From: DATBSK01 sp964501785
Lineage (GTDB): Bacteria > Actinomycetota > Acidimicrobiia > IMCC26256 > PALSA-555
Assembly (NCBI GenBank): GCA_964501785.1
Contig: CAZCUD010000016.1
Span: 35,885-99,884, forward strand
Direction: 5' to 3'
DNA: 64,000 nt
The notes under the pieces were generated by a model. That model was not told where the DNA came from, did no database searches, and saw only the letters and a program-made list of their open reading frames with translations. The position numbers and the translations under genes are program-made. This document shows, piece after piece, positions 49,987 through 58,827 of the stretch; within the stretch, counting starts at the first letter, position 1, and each line of letters opens with the position of its first letter.

Positions 49987-51224
49987 GCGTGCACACGGAC
50001 GTGCAGGTGCCGGATGCCGGTGTGCCGGTTGCTGCGCGTCCACTCGACGGGTTGCACCAGCTCGAACGCCGTGAACCGCGGCAGCAGCTCTTCGAACATC
50101 ACCCGGATCTCGAGGCGTGCCAGGTTCGCCCCGAGGCAGAAGTGGATGCCGTGGCCGAACGCGAGGTGTGGGTTGGGCGCCCGCGCGACGTCGAGCTCCA
50201 TCGAGTCCGCGAACACGAGCTCGTCGCGGTTCGCCGACCCCTCCCAGAACAGCACCTTCTCGCCGGCACGGATCCGGTGGCCCCCGAGGTCGACGTCGCG
50301 GGTCGCGGTTCGACGCTTCGAGGGTGACGGTGAGGTCCAGCGGAGCATCTCCTCGGTCGCGAGAGGCATCAGCCCGGGCTCACCACGCAACCTGGCGAGC
50401 TGCGCGGGCCGCTCGATGAGCGCGAGCAGCCCACCCGCGATCGCGTTGCGGGTCGTCTCCGACCCGGCGGCGAACAGCAACGAGAAGAACGAGTAGAGCT
50501 CGGCGTCGGTGAGCTGGGGAGGCTCGACGTCGTCGAGGCTCGCGTGGACGACGAGCGACAGCATGTCGTCGGTCGGCCGTGCGCGCTTCTCCGCGATCAG
50601 CGCCGCGCCGTACTCCAACATCCGGGACTGCGCGATGCGCGGCCCGTCGTCGCGGAAGCCCGCGTCTCCGGTGCGGATGTCGAAGCCGGGGTCGACGGCC
50701 TCCCAGAGCTCGTGCCGGTCGGCTTCGGGCACGCCGAGGAGGATGCAGATCATCTGCATCGGCAGCTCGGCGGCCACCTCGACGAGGAAGTCGACCTCGG
50801 CGCCGTCGTCGATCCGTCCCAGCAGGCTTCGCGTGCGAGCTCGCAGCTCGTCCTCGAGCCGCGCCACGGTGCGAGGCGTGAGCCCGGTGCTGACGAGGCG
50901 TCGGATGCGCGCATGCCGCGGGTCGTCCATCATGTTGAGCACGACGCCGGCGACCTCGAGGTCCTGCAGGAGGGTCCCGCCGTGCTCACGGTCGCCTCCT
51001 CGCTCCGACGAGTACGTCGCCGGGTCGCGCAGCACGGCGAGCGTCTCGGCGTGCGTCGCGACCGACCAGAACCCCTCGCCGTCGGGCGTGTGCTCGGTCG
51101 GCTCGTGCCACCACACCGGGGCCTCCCGGCGATGGACCACGAAAAGCTCGTGCGGGAACCCGTGGGCGAAGTTGTCGAGGTCGGTGAGGTCGATCTCGGT
51201 GAGGCTCGACGCGCCCGAACGCAT
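49983..51224 (-). CDS. cytochrome P450 (CYP124/CYP142-like)
   Basis: A 413-aa P450. I-helix FAAGSETTRNAI, ExxR in EEMLRW, heme loop FGHGIHFCLGANLARLE. Like actinobacterial CYP124/142 enzymes it could omega-hydroxylate methyl-branched lipids or sterol side chains. ATG 51224 overlaps the stop of the dehydrogenase gene (TGATG), so the two are translationally coupled. The stop overlaps that of the acyl-CoA synthetase. No ferredoxin is adjacent. Confidence 0.94.
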   Translation of the reverse strand: MRSGASSLTEIDLTDLDNFAHGFPHELFVVHRREAPVWWHEPTEHTPDGEGFWSVATHAETLAVLRDPATYSSERGGDREHGGTLLQDLEVAGVVLNMMDDPRHARIRRLVSTGLTPRTVARLEDELRARTRSLLGRIDDGAEVDFLVEVAAELPMQMICILLGVPEADRHELWEAVDPGFDIRTGDAGFRDDGPRIAQSRMLEYGAALIAEKRARPTDDMLSLVVHASLDDVEPPQLTDAELYSFFSLLFAAGSETTRNAIAGGLLALIERPAQLARLRGEPGLMPLATEEMLRWTSPSPSKRRTATRDVDLGGHRIRAGEKVLFWEGSANRDELVFADSMELDVARAPNPHLAFGHGIHFCLGANLARLEIRVMFEELLPRFTAFELVQPVEWTRSNRHTGIRHLHVRVHA

Positions 51225-52090
51225 CACGGTCGATGCTCCGCCGCGCCCGGGTCGACGCCGAGCGAGCCCGGGTAGCCGTCTCGCGCCCCCCGGAGACCGG
51301 GGAGGTCGACGCCGACCTCGGCTGCGAGGGCTTCGGCGACCGCGAGGTCCTTCAGCCCGAGCGCAGCCGCCTCGGCCAGCGCCGGGCCGCGGTCGCCGAG
51401 CTCCGATGCGGGTCGGACGGTGGCGTCGCGTCGACGCAGCGTGGCGGCCGTGGACTCGACGGCGGCCGTGGACTCGACGACGTGGGCGAAGGTGGCGAGG
51501 TCGACGCCGGCAGCCTGCGCGAGCGCCTGACCGTGGTGCACCGCGGCGAAGCACGCGTACTGCACGTAGTTGCGGGCGACCTTGGCAGCCATCCCGGCAC
51601 CGAGCGGGCCGACGTGGACGATCTCCCGCGACCACGGTTCGAAGCCCGGTCGCGCGCGCTCGACGACCGCGTCGGGCCCGCCCGCGATGACGAGGAGCGT
51701 TCCGGCCGTCGCCCCCGGCACCCCGCCCGAGATCCCCGCGTCGAGGACGTGCACACCCTGCTCGGACGCGACCGCGTCGACGCGACGCAGGCAGTCGAGG
51801 GTCACCGTGCTGTGGACCGCGAGCACGGCGCCGGCTCGCATGGCGTCGACGACCCCGCCCGACCCGATGGTCACGTCGAGCACCTGCGCGTCGTCGAGCA
51901 CGACGATGCTCACCAGCTCCGCGTCTCGTGCGGCGTCGGCCGCGTCGGTCGCACCGCGCGCCCCGGCAGCGACGAGGGGGGCGACGCGCTCCTCGCGCGT
52001 GTCGTGCACCGCGACGTCGTGACCGGCGTCGACGACGTGTCGTGCCATCGGCGCGCCCATGTTCCCGAGACCGATGCAGGCGACCCGCAT
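51224..52090 (-). CDS. 3-hydroxyisobutyrate dehydrogenase-like NAD(P)-dependent oxidoreductase
   Basis: A 288-aa beta-hydroxyacid dehydrogenase. IGLGNMGAPMARHV is the cofactor motif, DAGISGGVPGATAGTL the substrate-binding block, and the catalytic Lys is in AKVARNYVQY. An 18-bp tandem duplication (51443-51478) inserts an extra VESTAA. TGA overlaps the P450 ATG. It may oxidise the alcohol made by the coupled P450, which is inference. Divergent from the P450 at 52171. Confidence 0.92.
   Translation of the reverse strand: MRVACIGLGNMGAPMARHVVDAGHDVAVHDTREERVAPLVAAGARGATDAADAARDAELVSIVVLDDAQVLDVTIGSGGVVDAMRAGAVLAVHSTVTLDCLRRVDAVASEQGVHVLDAGISGGVPGATAGTLLVIAGGPDAVVERARPGFEPWSREIVHVGPLGAGMAAKVARNYVQYACFAAVHHGQALAQAAGVDLATFAHVVESTAAVESTAATLRRRDATVRPASELGDRGPALAEAAALGLKDLAVAEALAAEVGVDLPGLRGARDGYPGSLGVDPGAAEHRP
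51443..51478. repeat. 18-bp exact tandem duplication inside coding sequence
   Basis: The unit GGCGGCCGTGGACTCGAC occurs twice head to tail, keeping frame and duplicating six residues (AVESTA) in the dehydrogenase. Likely replication slippage; may be polymorphic. Confidence 0.9.
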
Positions 52091-52170
52091 GCGGCCCGCA
52101 ACCTAGTCGTCGCCTCCCACGACCCCGGGCCGACGACCCCACGAGCACGTGCGGCTACCGTTCGCGGCGC

Positions 52171-53355
52171 GTGGGCGTGGACTACAACCCGTTCGGTTTC
52201 ACCGTGCACGAGGATCCGTATGCGGTGTACCGGCGCCTGCGCGACGAGGCTCCGGCGTACTGGAACGAGGACCTCCGGTTCTGGGCGCTGACTCGGTTCG
52301 CCGACGTCCTGGAGGCGTTCCGAGACGTCGAGACGTACTCCTCGGCCGAGGGCGTCGCGCTCGAGAACCGGGGCCGCACCAACGACCGGTTCCGCCAGAT
52401 GATCGAGATGGACCCGCCCCGGCACACCGCGTTCCGCAAGCTCGTGAGCCGGGTGTTCACCGGCGGGCGGGTGGCGGCGCTCGAGGACCAGGTCCGCGAG
52501 GTGGTCGACGGCTACCTCGACGCGATCGCACCCGTCGGCGAGGCCGACCTCGTGGCGAGCGTCAGCGGCCCCTTCCCGATGGACGTGATCTCGATCATCC
52601 TCGGGATCCCCGAGGGCGACCGCCCCGAGCTCCGTCGTCTCGCCGACAAGCTCATGGTCCGGGACGACGGGCGGATCGAGATGCCCGCCGAGGCGATGGA
52701 GGGCATCGCCGGACTCCTCGCGTACTTCGACGAAGACCTCCGCGAACGACGCCGAGCGCCTCGCGCGGGGCTCATCTCCGACCTGCTCGACCTCGAGGTC
52801 GACGGCCGATCACTCGACGAGACGGAGCTGCTCGGCTTCTGCATCCTGTTCGTCGTCGCCGGCCACGAGACCACCACCAAGCTGCTGGCGAACGCGATCG
52901 AGCTGCTCGCCGAGCATCCCGACCAGCGGGCCCGCCTGGTGGCCGATCCGACCCTGGTGCCCGACGCCGTCGAAGAGGTGCTCCGGTTCCGGAACTCGAC
53001 GCAGTACATGCACCGAACGGCGACGCGCGACGTCGAGCTGCACGGAGAGACCGTCCGCGAGGGCGAGTCCGTGCTCCTCGTGATCGGTGCCGCCAACCAC
53101 GACGAGCGCGAGTTCGGTCCCACCGCGGAGTCGTTCGACATCGCACGTCGCCCCGAACGCCACCTCTCGTTCGGCTACGGGGCCCACTTCTGCCTCGGAG
53201 CGGCGCTGGCGAGGCTCGAGTCCCGGGTCGCGATCGAGCAGATCCACCGCCGGATCCCCGACTACGCGGTCGACCACTCCCGCGCCGTGCGGTTCCACAG
53301 CGGCAACGTCGCGGGGTGGACGAGCCTTCCGATCACGTTCACGCCGTCGGCGTGA
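52171..53355 (+). CDS. cytochrome P450
   Basis: A 394-aa P450. I-helix FVVAGHETTTKLL, EEVLRF (ExxR), heme loop FGYGAHFCLGAALARLE. It belongs to a different subgroup from the 6759 and 49983 copies (AGHETT rather than AGNDTT/AGSETT). GTG 52171 follows TACCGT (52156-52161) by 9 nt. It is divergent from the HIBADH/P450 operon. The 3' end overlaps the convergent DJ-1 gene by 17 bp. Substrate unknown. Confidence 0.94.
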   Translation: MGVDYNPFGFTVHEDPYAVYRRLRDEAPAYWNEDLRFWALTRFADVLEAFRDVETYSSAEGVALENRGRTNDRFRQMIEMDPPRHTAFRKLVSRVFTGGRVAALEDQVREVVDGYLDAIAPVGEADLVASVSGPFPMDVISIILGIPEGDRPELRRLADKLMVRDDGRIEMPAEAMEGIAGLLAYFDEDLRERRRAPRAGLISDLLDLEVDGRSLDETELLGFCILFVVAGHETTTKLLANAIELLAEHPDQRARLVADPTLVPDAVEEVLRFRNSTQYMHRTATRDVELHGETVREGESVLLVIGAANHDEREFGPTAESFDIARRPERHLSFGYGAHFCLGAALARLESRVAIEQIHRRIPDYAVDHSRAVRFHSGNVAGWTSLPITFTPSA

Positions 53356-53998
53356 CGAGCCTCGCCTCGGCGTCGCGCATCACTCCCGCCACGAGCTGAC
53401 GGATCTCGTCGGGCGCCTTCGACGGCGCGCCCGTGTCGTACGGTGGCTGCGGGTCGTACTCGATCCCGAGCTGCACCGCCTGCGCGACGACGTCGCCGAA
53501 CATCTCGCCGACCAGCGTCAGCGCCAGGTCGATGCCGGCGGAGACTCCAGCCGCCGTCGCGACCTTCCCGGCGATCACCACGCGCTGCTCGGTCGGCTCT
53601 GCCCCGTGGGCGCGCAGCTGGTCGTACGCGTACCAGTGGGTCGTCGCGGGGAGCCCGTCGAGGACCCCGGCCGCACCGAGCACCAGCGCACCGGTGCACA
53701 CCGACGTCGTCCGCTGCGTCGTGGCGTGCGCGGTCCGCACCCACTCCACGATCGGGTTCCCCGGCACCGCGAGGCGCCGGGTCGCGAGCCCACCCGGGAC
53801 GAGGAGCACGTCGGGGCTCGGCACGTCCGCGAAGGTGTGCTCGAGGTCGAGATGCAAGAGGCCGGCCTCGTCGGAGAGGCGACCGCGCTCCTCGGCCACG
53901 AGCACGGTCTCGAGCCCCGGAACCTGGGTGAACACCTGGTACGGGCCGATCGCGTCGAGCGCGGTGAACCCCGGGTAGAGGGCGATGGCGAGCTGCAT
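53339..53998 (-). CDS. DJ-1/PfpI family protein (isonitrile hydratase-like)
   Basis: A 219-aa class I glutamine-amidotransferase-like protein. Nucleophile Cys101 is in TSVCTGALVLGAAGVLDG; an acidic residue lies near the start (FTALDAIGPYQVF). Members act as isonitrile hydratases, glyoxalases or regulators. RBS GGGAGA precedes ATG 53998. It lies directly downstream of the GlxA-type regulator, whose N-terminal domain is homologous, a common pairing. Confidence 0.9.
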   Translation of the reverse strand: MQLAIALYPGFTALDAIGPYQVFTQVPGLETVLVAEERGRLSDEAGLLHLDLEHTFADVPSPDVLLVPGGLATRRLAVPGNPIVEWVRTAHATTQRTTSVCTGALVLGAAGVLDGLPATTHWYAYDQLRAHGAEPTEQRVVIAGKVATAAGVSAGIDLALTLVGEMFGDVVAQAVQLGIEYDPQPPYDTGAPSKAPDEIRQLVAGVMRDAEARLVTPTA

Positions 53999-54038
53999 GG
54001 TCGGTCTCCCTGTCTGGAAGGTCGGGCTGGGTCCTTCG

Positions 54039-55031
54039 TCACGACGCCCTGCGGGCGAAGTGCTGGCGATAGCGGTCGGGGGTCGTGCCGACGCGGCGGA
54101 CGAACGCACGGTGCAGGGTCTCGGCGTGGCGGAGCCCGACGCGTGCCGCGATCGTCGACACCGTGAGGGACGTGTCCTCGAGCAGGCGCCGCGCCGCTTC
54201 GATCCGCAACGACTCCACGTACGCCGCCGGCGTCGTGCCGGTCTCGCGCCGGAAGACGCGCGCGAAGTTGCGCGGGCTCATGCCGATCCTCGCCGCGAGC
54301 GCCTCGACGCTCGTGTCCTCCGTCAGGTGATCGGGCAGCCACCGCTGGAGGTCTGCGACCGAGGGAGTCGCGGCCGGCCGGGCTCGCAGCTGCGCGCTGA
54401 ACTGCGACTGTCCGCCGGGGCGCTGCACGAACACCACCAGCCAGCCCGCGACGTCGTGGGCGAGGTCGCGGCCGTGGTCGTCCTCGACGAGCGCGAGGAA
54501 GAGGTCGATGCCTGCGGTCACCCCTGCCGACGTGTGGCGGTCGCGGTCGCGCACGTAGATGCGGTCGGCCAGCACCGTCACATCGGGGTGCAGGGTCGCG
54601 AGGAGCTCGCACGAGGCCCAGTGCGTGGTCGCCTCGTAGCCGTCGAGGAGCCCGGCCGCAGCGAGGAGGAACGCGCCGCTGCAGACGCTCGTCACCCGCG
54701 CCGCCCGCCCGGCGACGACGCCGAGGTCTGCGACGAGCTCGCCGTCCTCGACGGCCGCGCGAGTCCCCAGCCCACCGACGACGACGAGCGTGTCGAAGCG
54801 CTCGGTGGAGCGAGCGAGGTCGCGCAGCGACCGGTCGGCGGCGATCCGCACCCCGCTCTCGGATCGCACCGCCTGACCGTGCGGGGTCGCGATCACCGTC
54901 TCGTATCCCGGGGTCGCGCCGAGGCGCGTCGCGGTCCGCAGCACCTCCACCGGTCCGGCGAGGTCGAGGAGCTGGAAGCCGTCGAAGGCCACGAGGAGCG
55001 CTCGGTGCGGGGGCGCCACGGGCGGGGTCAC
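54039..55031 (-). CDS. GlxA-family AraC-type transcriptional regulator with DJ-1 domain
   Basis: A 330-aa regulator. The N-terminal DJ-1/PfpI domain (about residues 10-185; VTSVCSGAFLLAAAGLLDGY) probably senses a ligand. The C-terminal AraC domain (about 225-325) has SVEALAARIGMSPRNFARVFRRETGTTPAAYVESLRIEAARRLLE and VGLRHAETLHRAFVRRVGTTPDRYR. GTG 55031 follows a CACGAT-like box by 6 nt. It probably controls the adjacent DJ-1 gene and itself. Confidence 0.92.
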   Translation of the reverse strand: MTPPVAPPHRALLVAFDGFQLLDLAGPVEVLRTATRLGATPGYETVIATPHGQAVRSESGVRIAADRSLRDLARSTERFDTLVVVGGLGTRAAVEDGELVADLGVVAGRAARVTSVCSGAFLLAAAGLLDGYEATTHWASCELLATLHPDVTVLADRIYVRDRDRHTSAGVTAGIDLFLALVEDDHGRDLAHDVAGWLVVFVQRPGGQSQFSAQLRARPAATPSVADLQRWLPDHLTEDTSVEALAARIGMSPRNFARVFRRETGTTPAAYVESLRIEAARRLLEDTSLTVSTIAARVGLRHAETLHRAFVRRVGTTPDRYRQHFARRAS

Positions 55032-55149
55032 GGTCCCATCGTGGGCCACGCAGGTGTTGGCGGCAATGTCGGGCTCTTGACGATCTCGGCCACAGCGGCA
55101 CGGCGGCGGCTCACGGCGACGACCACCCCGGCTGGATACGCTCCGGCCG

Positions 55150-56415
55150 ATGCCTCGGCGCCTCACGATCGTCGCCCTCGCCTGCGCGGCCGTCGTCCTC
55201 GCCGCCGCGTGCGCACCGTCGGAGGAGCAGTCGTCCTCCCGGGTCTCGACCGCGGCCGCGGCGGCCGGACCGACGCCCAACGAGGGCCCCCAGGTCATCG
55301 TGCAGCTCGGCGACTCCATCGCGTCCGGTGAGGGCACGCTCTACGGCTACACCTACGACACCAAGACGCGCTCGTGGACCGGCGGCGACGTCAACGTCCA
55401 GTGGCCGCTCCCCCACCCCGACTGCCACGTCTCCCCCGATGCCTACGGAGGGATCGTCGCCAAGGCGTTCGACGCCCAGTTCCACCAGTTCGCATGCACC
55501 GGCGCGAGCTTCGAGGTCGGCATCGCCGGGCCGATGACCGTCGACGGCACCACCCGCCGTCCCGCTGAGTTCGGCAACTGGGCCGACCAGACCGACCTCA
55601 ACGCCGAGTACGACACCGCGAACCCGGACCTCGTGCTGGTGACCTTCGGCGCCGACGACGTCGACTTCAGCGACATCGTCGAGGACTGCGTCAAGAACGC
55701 CTACTGGAACTACTGGTTCCCGAAGAAGTACCCACGCGAGTGCGTCGAGGGGAACCCGGGCCCGTCGGTCCAACAGCACTTCTTCGACGTGCTCCCCACC
55801 GTGAAGCAGGACTACGGGACCCTCGTCGACTGGATCGAGAAGCGCGCCGAAGCGCACGACGTGCCGGTGCCCAAGATCGTGTTCACCAACTACGCCGACC
55901 CGCTGCCGGGCAACCCGAACGCTGACTGTCCCGACGTGCACCTCCTCTACGGCAACCAGGTCGAGTACCTCGACAAGCTGCTCGGCCAGATGAACCAGAT
56001 GATCGAGTCGACCGTCAAGGGCCTCGGCAAGGACAACGTCGCGATCGCCGACATCTCGCGGGCCTACACGCCCGGTGGCACCGACCATCGCTGGTGCAGC
56101 GACGACCCGTGGGCGTACGGACTCTCCATCTACAGCTTCTCCGACCGTTCGAGCTTCAACTCCAAGGCTCCGTTCCATCCCACGCCTGCGGGGCAGAAGG
56201 CCATCGCGGAGGCGGTGATCGCGACCGTCACCGAGCTGTTCAAGACCATCCATCCGGTCGACGTCACCACGACGACCGCCGGCGACCCGAACGCCACGAC
56301 GACGACTTCGAGCGCCGCGAGCACGAGCACGACCTCGGCACCCGACCCTCCGGACACGACCTCCACGACCGACGATCCCGATCCCGGTCCCGGTCCCGGT
56401 CCCGACGACCAGTAG
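55150..56415 (+). CDS. SGNH/GDSL-type hydrolase lipoprotein
   Basis: A 421-aa exported protein. Lipobox LAAAC (Cys21) predicts a lipid anchor. GDSIASGEG holds the catalytic Ser, VTFGADDVDF takes the place of the GxND block, and FHPTPAGQ holds the His. It likely acts as an esterase at the cell surface. The C-terminus is Thr/Ser-rich and ends in GGTCCC hexanucleotide repeats (56374-56403) encoding DPDPGPGPGP. ATG 55150 follows TACGCT by 7 nt. Its TAG is in the same frame as the next gene. Confidence 0.9.
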   Translation: MPRRLTIVALACAAVVLAAACAPSEEQSSSRVSTAAAAAGPTPNEGPQVIVQLGDSIASGEGTLYGYTYDTKTRSWTGGDVNVQWPLPHPDCHVSPDAYGGIVAKAFDAQFHQFACTGASFEVGIAGPMTVDGTTRRPAEFGNWADQTDLNAEYDTANPDLVLVTFGADDVDFSDIVEDCVKNAYWNYWFPKKYPRECVEGNPGPSVQQHFFDVLPTVKQDYGTLVDWIEKRAEAHDVPVPKIVFTNYADPLPGNPNADCPDVHLLYGNQVEYLDKLLGQMNQMIESTVKGLGKDNVAIADISRAYTPGGTDHRWCSDDPWAYGLSIYSFSDRSSFNSKAPFHPTPAGQKAIAEAVIATVTELFKTIHPVDVTTTTAGDPNATTTTSSAASTSTTSAPDPPDTTSTTDDPDPGPGPGPDDQ

Positions 56416-56427
56416 CGAGAGCACGCG

Positions 56428-57135
56428 CTGGCAAGCTCGCCCGAGCACCGTCGTGGCCTCGTCGAGCCGCTGTCGGTTGCCGCGACCCTGGCCGTCGTCG
56501 CGGGCTGCGTCGACGCGGTGTGCTTCTCGCGCGTCTTCGACGTGTTCCCGGCGAACCAGAGCGGCAACGCCGTGCTGCTCGGCATCGGCCTCGGGCGCGC
56601 CAGCGCGGTGGAGGCGTGGCGTCCGGCGATCGCGATCCTCGGCTTCGGGATCGGAGTCGCCCTCGGCATCGTGCTCGGCCGTCGGGTCGGACGTCCGTGG
56701 CGGGCCGAGCTGCTGGTCGTCCTCGAGCTGGCGCTCCTGGCCCCGATCGCGTTCGTCGTCCTCGAGGTCGCCCACCCACGACCCGAGCTCGACGACGTCG
56801 CAGCCGCGGTGCTGCTCGTGATGACCTCGATCGCGATGGGACTCCAGACCGAGGTGATCGGGCGCGTGGCCGGAGTCGGGGTCGCCACCACCTACCAGAG
56901 CGGCGCGATCGCTCGCATCGCCGAGGTCGCCGCCGAGCCGGCCGGCACCGACGGTCCGCCGGGGCGCGCGTCGCTGCTGGTGCTCGGGACCGTGCTCGCG
57001 GCCTACATCGCCGGCGCGGCGCTGGGCGCGGCGCTGGGCTCCTGGGCCGGGGCGCTGCTCGTGCCGATCGGGATCCTGGTCGCCCTCGCTGCGCTCCTCA
57101 CGTGGCGCGGCGGGCGCTCAGAGCTCGTCGCGTGA
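56428..57135 (+). CDS. DUF1275 (YoaK-like) membrane protein, non-canonical start
   Basis: A DUF1275 protein with about six helices (SLSVAATLAVVAGCVDAVCFSRVFDVFPANQSGN is the conserved first helix and loop; GLQTEVIGRVAG and TTYQSGAI are later). No ATG, GTG or TTG lies in frame between the upstream TAG (56413) and this conserved N-terminus. The first canonical start (GTG 56518) would cut off helix 1. I give CTG 56428 tentatively (235 aa). The frame is the same as the SGNH gene, so readthrough is an alternative. The end overlaps the convergent GNAT gene by 18 bp. Confidence 0.75.
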   Translation: MASSPEHRRGLVEPLSVAATLAVVAGCVDAVCFSRVFDVFPANQSGNAVLLGIGLGRASAVEAWRPAIAILGFGIGVALGIVLGRRVGRPWRAELLVVLELALLAPIAFVVLEVAHPRPELDDVAAAVLLVMTSIAMGLQTEVIGRVAGVGVATTYQSGAIARIAEVAAEPAGTDGPPGRASLLVLGTVLAAYIAGAALGAALGSWAGALLVPIGILVALAALLTWRGGRSELVA

Positions 57136-57426
57136 GGGTCCCCGCCAATCGATCTCGACCTGCTCGGCGACCTCGGGATGGCGGCGCAGCCACGTGCGGG
57201 CGAACGGGCACTGCACCACGACCGTCTCGCCCCGACGTCTCGCGTCGTCGACCGCGAAGCGCACCAGCGCCCCTCCGATCCCGCGTCCCTCGAGCTCGTC
57301 GGGCACGCCGGTGTGCACGAGGATGAGGCGCGGGCCGCGCCGGCGGTAGACGAGCTCGGCCTCGGATCCGTCGATCCGCGTGACGTAGCGCGACCTGCGT
57401 GCCTCGTCGACGATCTCGGCGTCCAT
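57118..57426 (-). CDS. small GNAT N-acetyltransferase (YjdJ-type)
   Basis: A 102-aa short GNAT protein. LILVHTGVPDELEGRGIGGALVRFAVDDARRRGETVVVQCPFARTWLRRHPEV matches the ~95-aa YjdJ family with the acetyl-CoA pyrophosphate loop EGRGIGGALV. GGAGG is 7 nt upstream of ATG 57426; ATG 57447 is also possible, and TACGAT lies farther upstream. Substrate unknown. Divergent from the LigD-like polymerase gene. Confidence 0.87.
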   Translation of the reverse strand: MDAEIVDEARRSRYVTRIDGSEAELVYRRRGPRLILVHTGVPDELEGRGIGGALVRFAVDDARRRGETVVVQCPFARTWLRRHPEVAEQVEIDWRGPSRDEL

Positions 57427-57514
57427 CCGTGGTCCTCCGTCGCGCATCGGGAGGCTTCGATCGTACGGCTGCGCCACGGCACGCCGGTGCGATCAACGCC
57501 GCTACCGTGACCTC

Positions 57515-58522
57515 GTGGCCGACGAGACGGTGCTCGAGGTCGACGGGCGCGAGGTCACGATCTCGCATCCCGAGAAGGTCTTCTTCTCCGAGCACGGGGA
57601 CACCAAGCTCGACCTCGTCGAGCACTATCTGCGCGTCCGTGAGCCGCTCCTCGCGACCATGGGCGGACGACCGACGCTGATGCAGCGGTTCCCCGAGGGC
57701 GCCGAGGGCTCGTCGTTCTTCCAGAAGCGTGTCCCCAAGTCGGCGCCGGACTGGCTCACCACCACCATCGTGAGCACGCCCAACGGCACGACGTCGCGCG
57801 CGCTCGTCGCCGCCGACCTGGCGCACGTGCTGTGGGCGGTCAACCTGGGCTGCCTCGGCTTCCATCCGTGGCCGTACCTCGCCGACGACGCCGAGCACGC
57901 CGACGAGCTGCGCCTCGACCTCGACCCCCAGCCGGGCACCGACTTCGACGACGTCCGCGCCGCGGCCCACGACCTCCGGGCGTTGCTCGACGAGCTCGGG
58001 CTCGCCGGCTACCCGAAGACCACCGGCAACCGCGGGCTGCACGTCTACGTTCGGCTCGAGCCGCGCTGGGACTCGTACCAGGTCCGGTGGGCCGCGGTCG
58101 CGATCGCGCGCGAGCTGGAGCGGCGCCATCCCGATCGGGTGACCGCGTCGTGGTGGAAGGAGGAGCGCGGCGAGCGCGTCTTCCTCGACTACAACCAGAA
58201 CGCGCCTCACAAGACCGTGTTCGGAGCCTGGTCGGTGCGAGCCCGTCCGGGTGCGCAGGTCTCGACGCCGATCTGGTGGGACGAGCTCGACGACGTGCAT
58301 CCCGACGACCTGACCCTGCGGTCGCTGCCCGCGCGGCTGCTCGAGCGTGGCGATCCGTGGGCGCAGATGTACGCGCAACCCCAGTCGCTCGACGCAGCGC
58401 TCGAGCTGCATGCCCGCGATCGGGCGAACGGGCTCATGGACGCGCCGTGGCCGCCGGTGTACCCGAAGCAGCCCGACGAGCCGCCGCGCGTCGCGCCGAG
58501 CCGGGCGAAGAAGGAGGCCTGA
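57515..58522 (+). CDS. LigD-type polymerase/primase domain protein (stand-alone PolDom)
   Basis: A 335-aa archaeo-eukaryotic primase-type polymerase as in bacterial NHEJ. The metal-binding pair is Asp135/Asp137 (LRLDLDPQPG), GNRGLHVYV holds the nucleotide-binding His176, and FLDYNQN holds Asp225. No ligase or phosphoesterase domain is fused. Such proteins fill gaps in double-strand-break repair. GTG 57515 follows TACCGT (57503-57508) by 6 nt. It is coupled (TGATG) to the UBP zinc-finger gene. Ku is not in the window. Confidence 0.94.
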   Translation: MADETVLEVDGREVTISHPEKVFFSEHGDTKLDLVEHYLRVREPLLATMGGRPTLMQRFPEGAEGSSFFQKRVPKSAPDWLTTTIVSTPNGTTSRALVAADLAHVLWAVNLGCLGFHPWPYLADDAEHADELRLDLDPQPGTDFDDVRAAAHDLRALLDELGLAGYPKTTGNRGLHVYVRLEPRWDSYQVRWAAVAIARELERRHPDRVTASWWKEERGERVFLDYNQNAPHKTVFGAWSVRARPGAQVSTPIWWDELDDVHPDDLTLRSLPARLLERGDPWAQMYAQPQSLDAALELHARDRANGLMDAPWPPVYPKQPDEPPRVAPSRAKKEA

Positions 58523-58809
58523 TGTCGGCATGCGGGCACGTCGGCGCGATCCACGACGTCACGCCGAGCGACGACGGGTGCCACGAGTGCCTCGCCATCG
58601 GTGACGGGTGGGTCCACCTGCGCGTGTGCCAGGAGTGCGGACACGTCGGCTGCTGCGACGACTCGCCGAACCGGCACGCGAGTGAGCACTACCGCGTCAC
58701 CACGCACCCGGTCGTGCGATCGTTCGAGCCCGGCGAGGACTGGTTCTGGTGCTACGCCGACGACGTCGGCTTCGAGCTCGACCTGCCTCCCGGGCCGTCG
58801 CACTCGTAG
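58522..58809 (+). CDS. UBP-type zinc finger protein
   Basis: A 95-aa protein with a ZnF-UBP fold: CGHVGAIHDV, GCHECLAIGDGWVHLRVCQECGHVGCCDDSPNRHASEH. Eukaryotic UBP fingers bind ubiquitin tails; bacterial copies have unknown ligands. ATG 58522 overlaps the polymerase stop by one base. The operon continues into a molybdopterin oxidoreductase 18 bp downstream, so a link with either neighbour is possible. Confidence 0.92.
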   Translation: MSACGHVGAIHDVTPSDDGCHECLAIGDGWVHLRVCQECGHVGCCDDSPNRHASEHYRVTTHPVVRSFEPGEDWFWCYADDVGFELDLPPGPSHS

Positions 58810-58827
58810 CGGAGAACAGGAGATCTC

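Noticed and set aside
56374..56403. CRISPR-like or regulatory array at GATCCC/GGTCCC repeats
   Set aside because: Units are 6 bp, in frame, and encode a DPDPGPGPGP tail; simple coding repeat.
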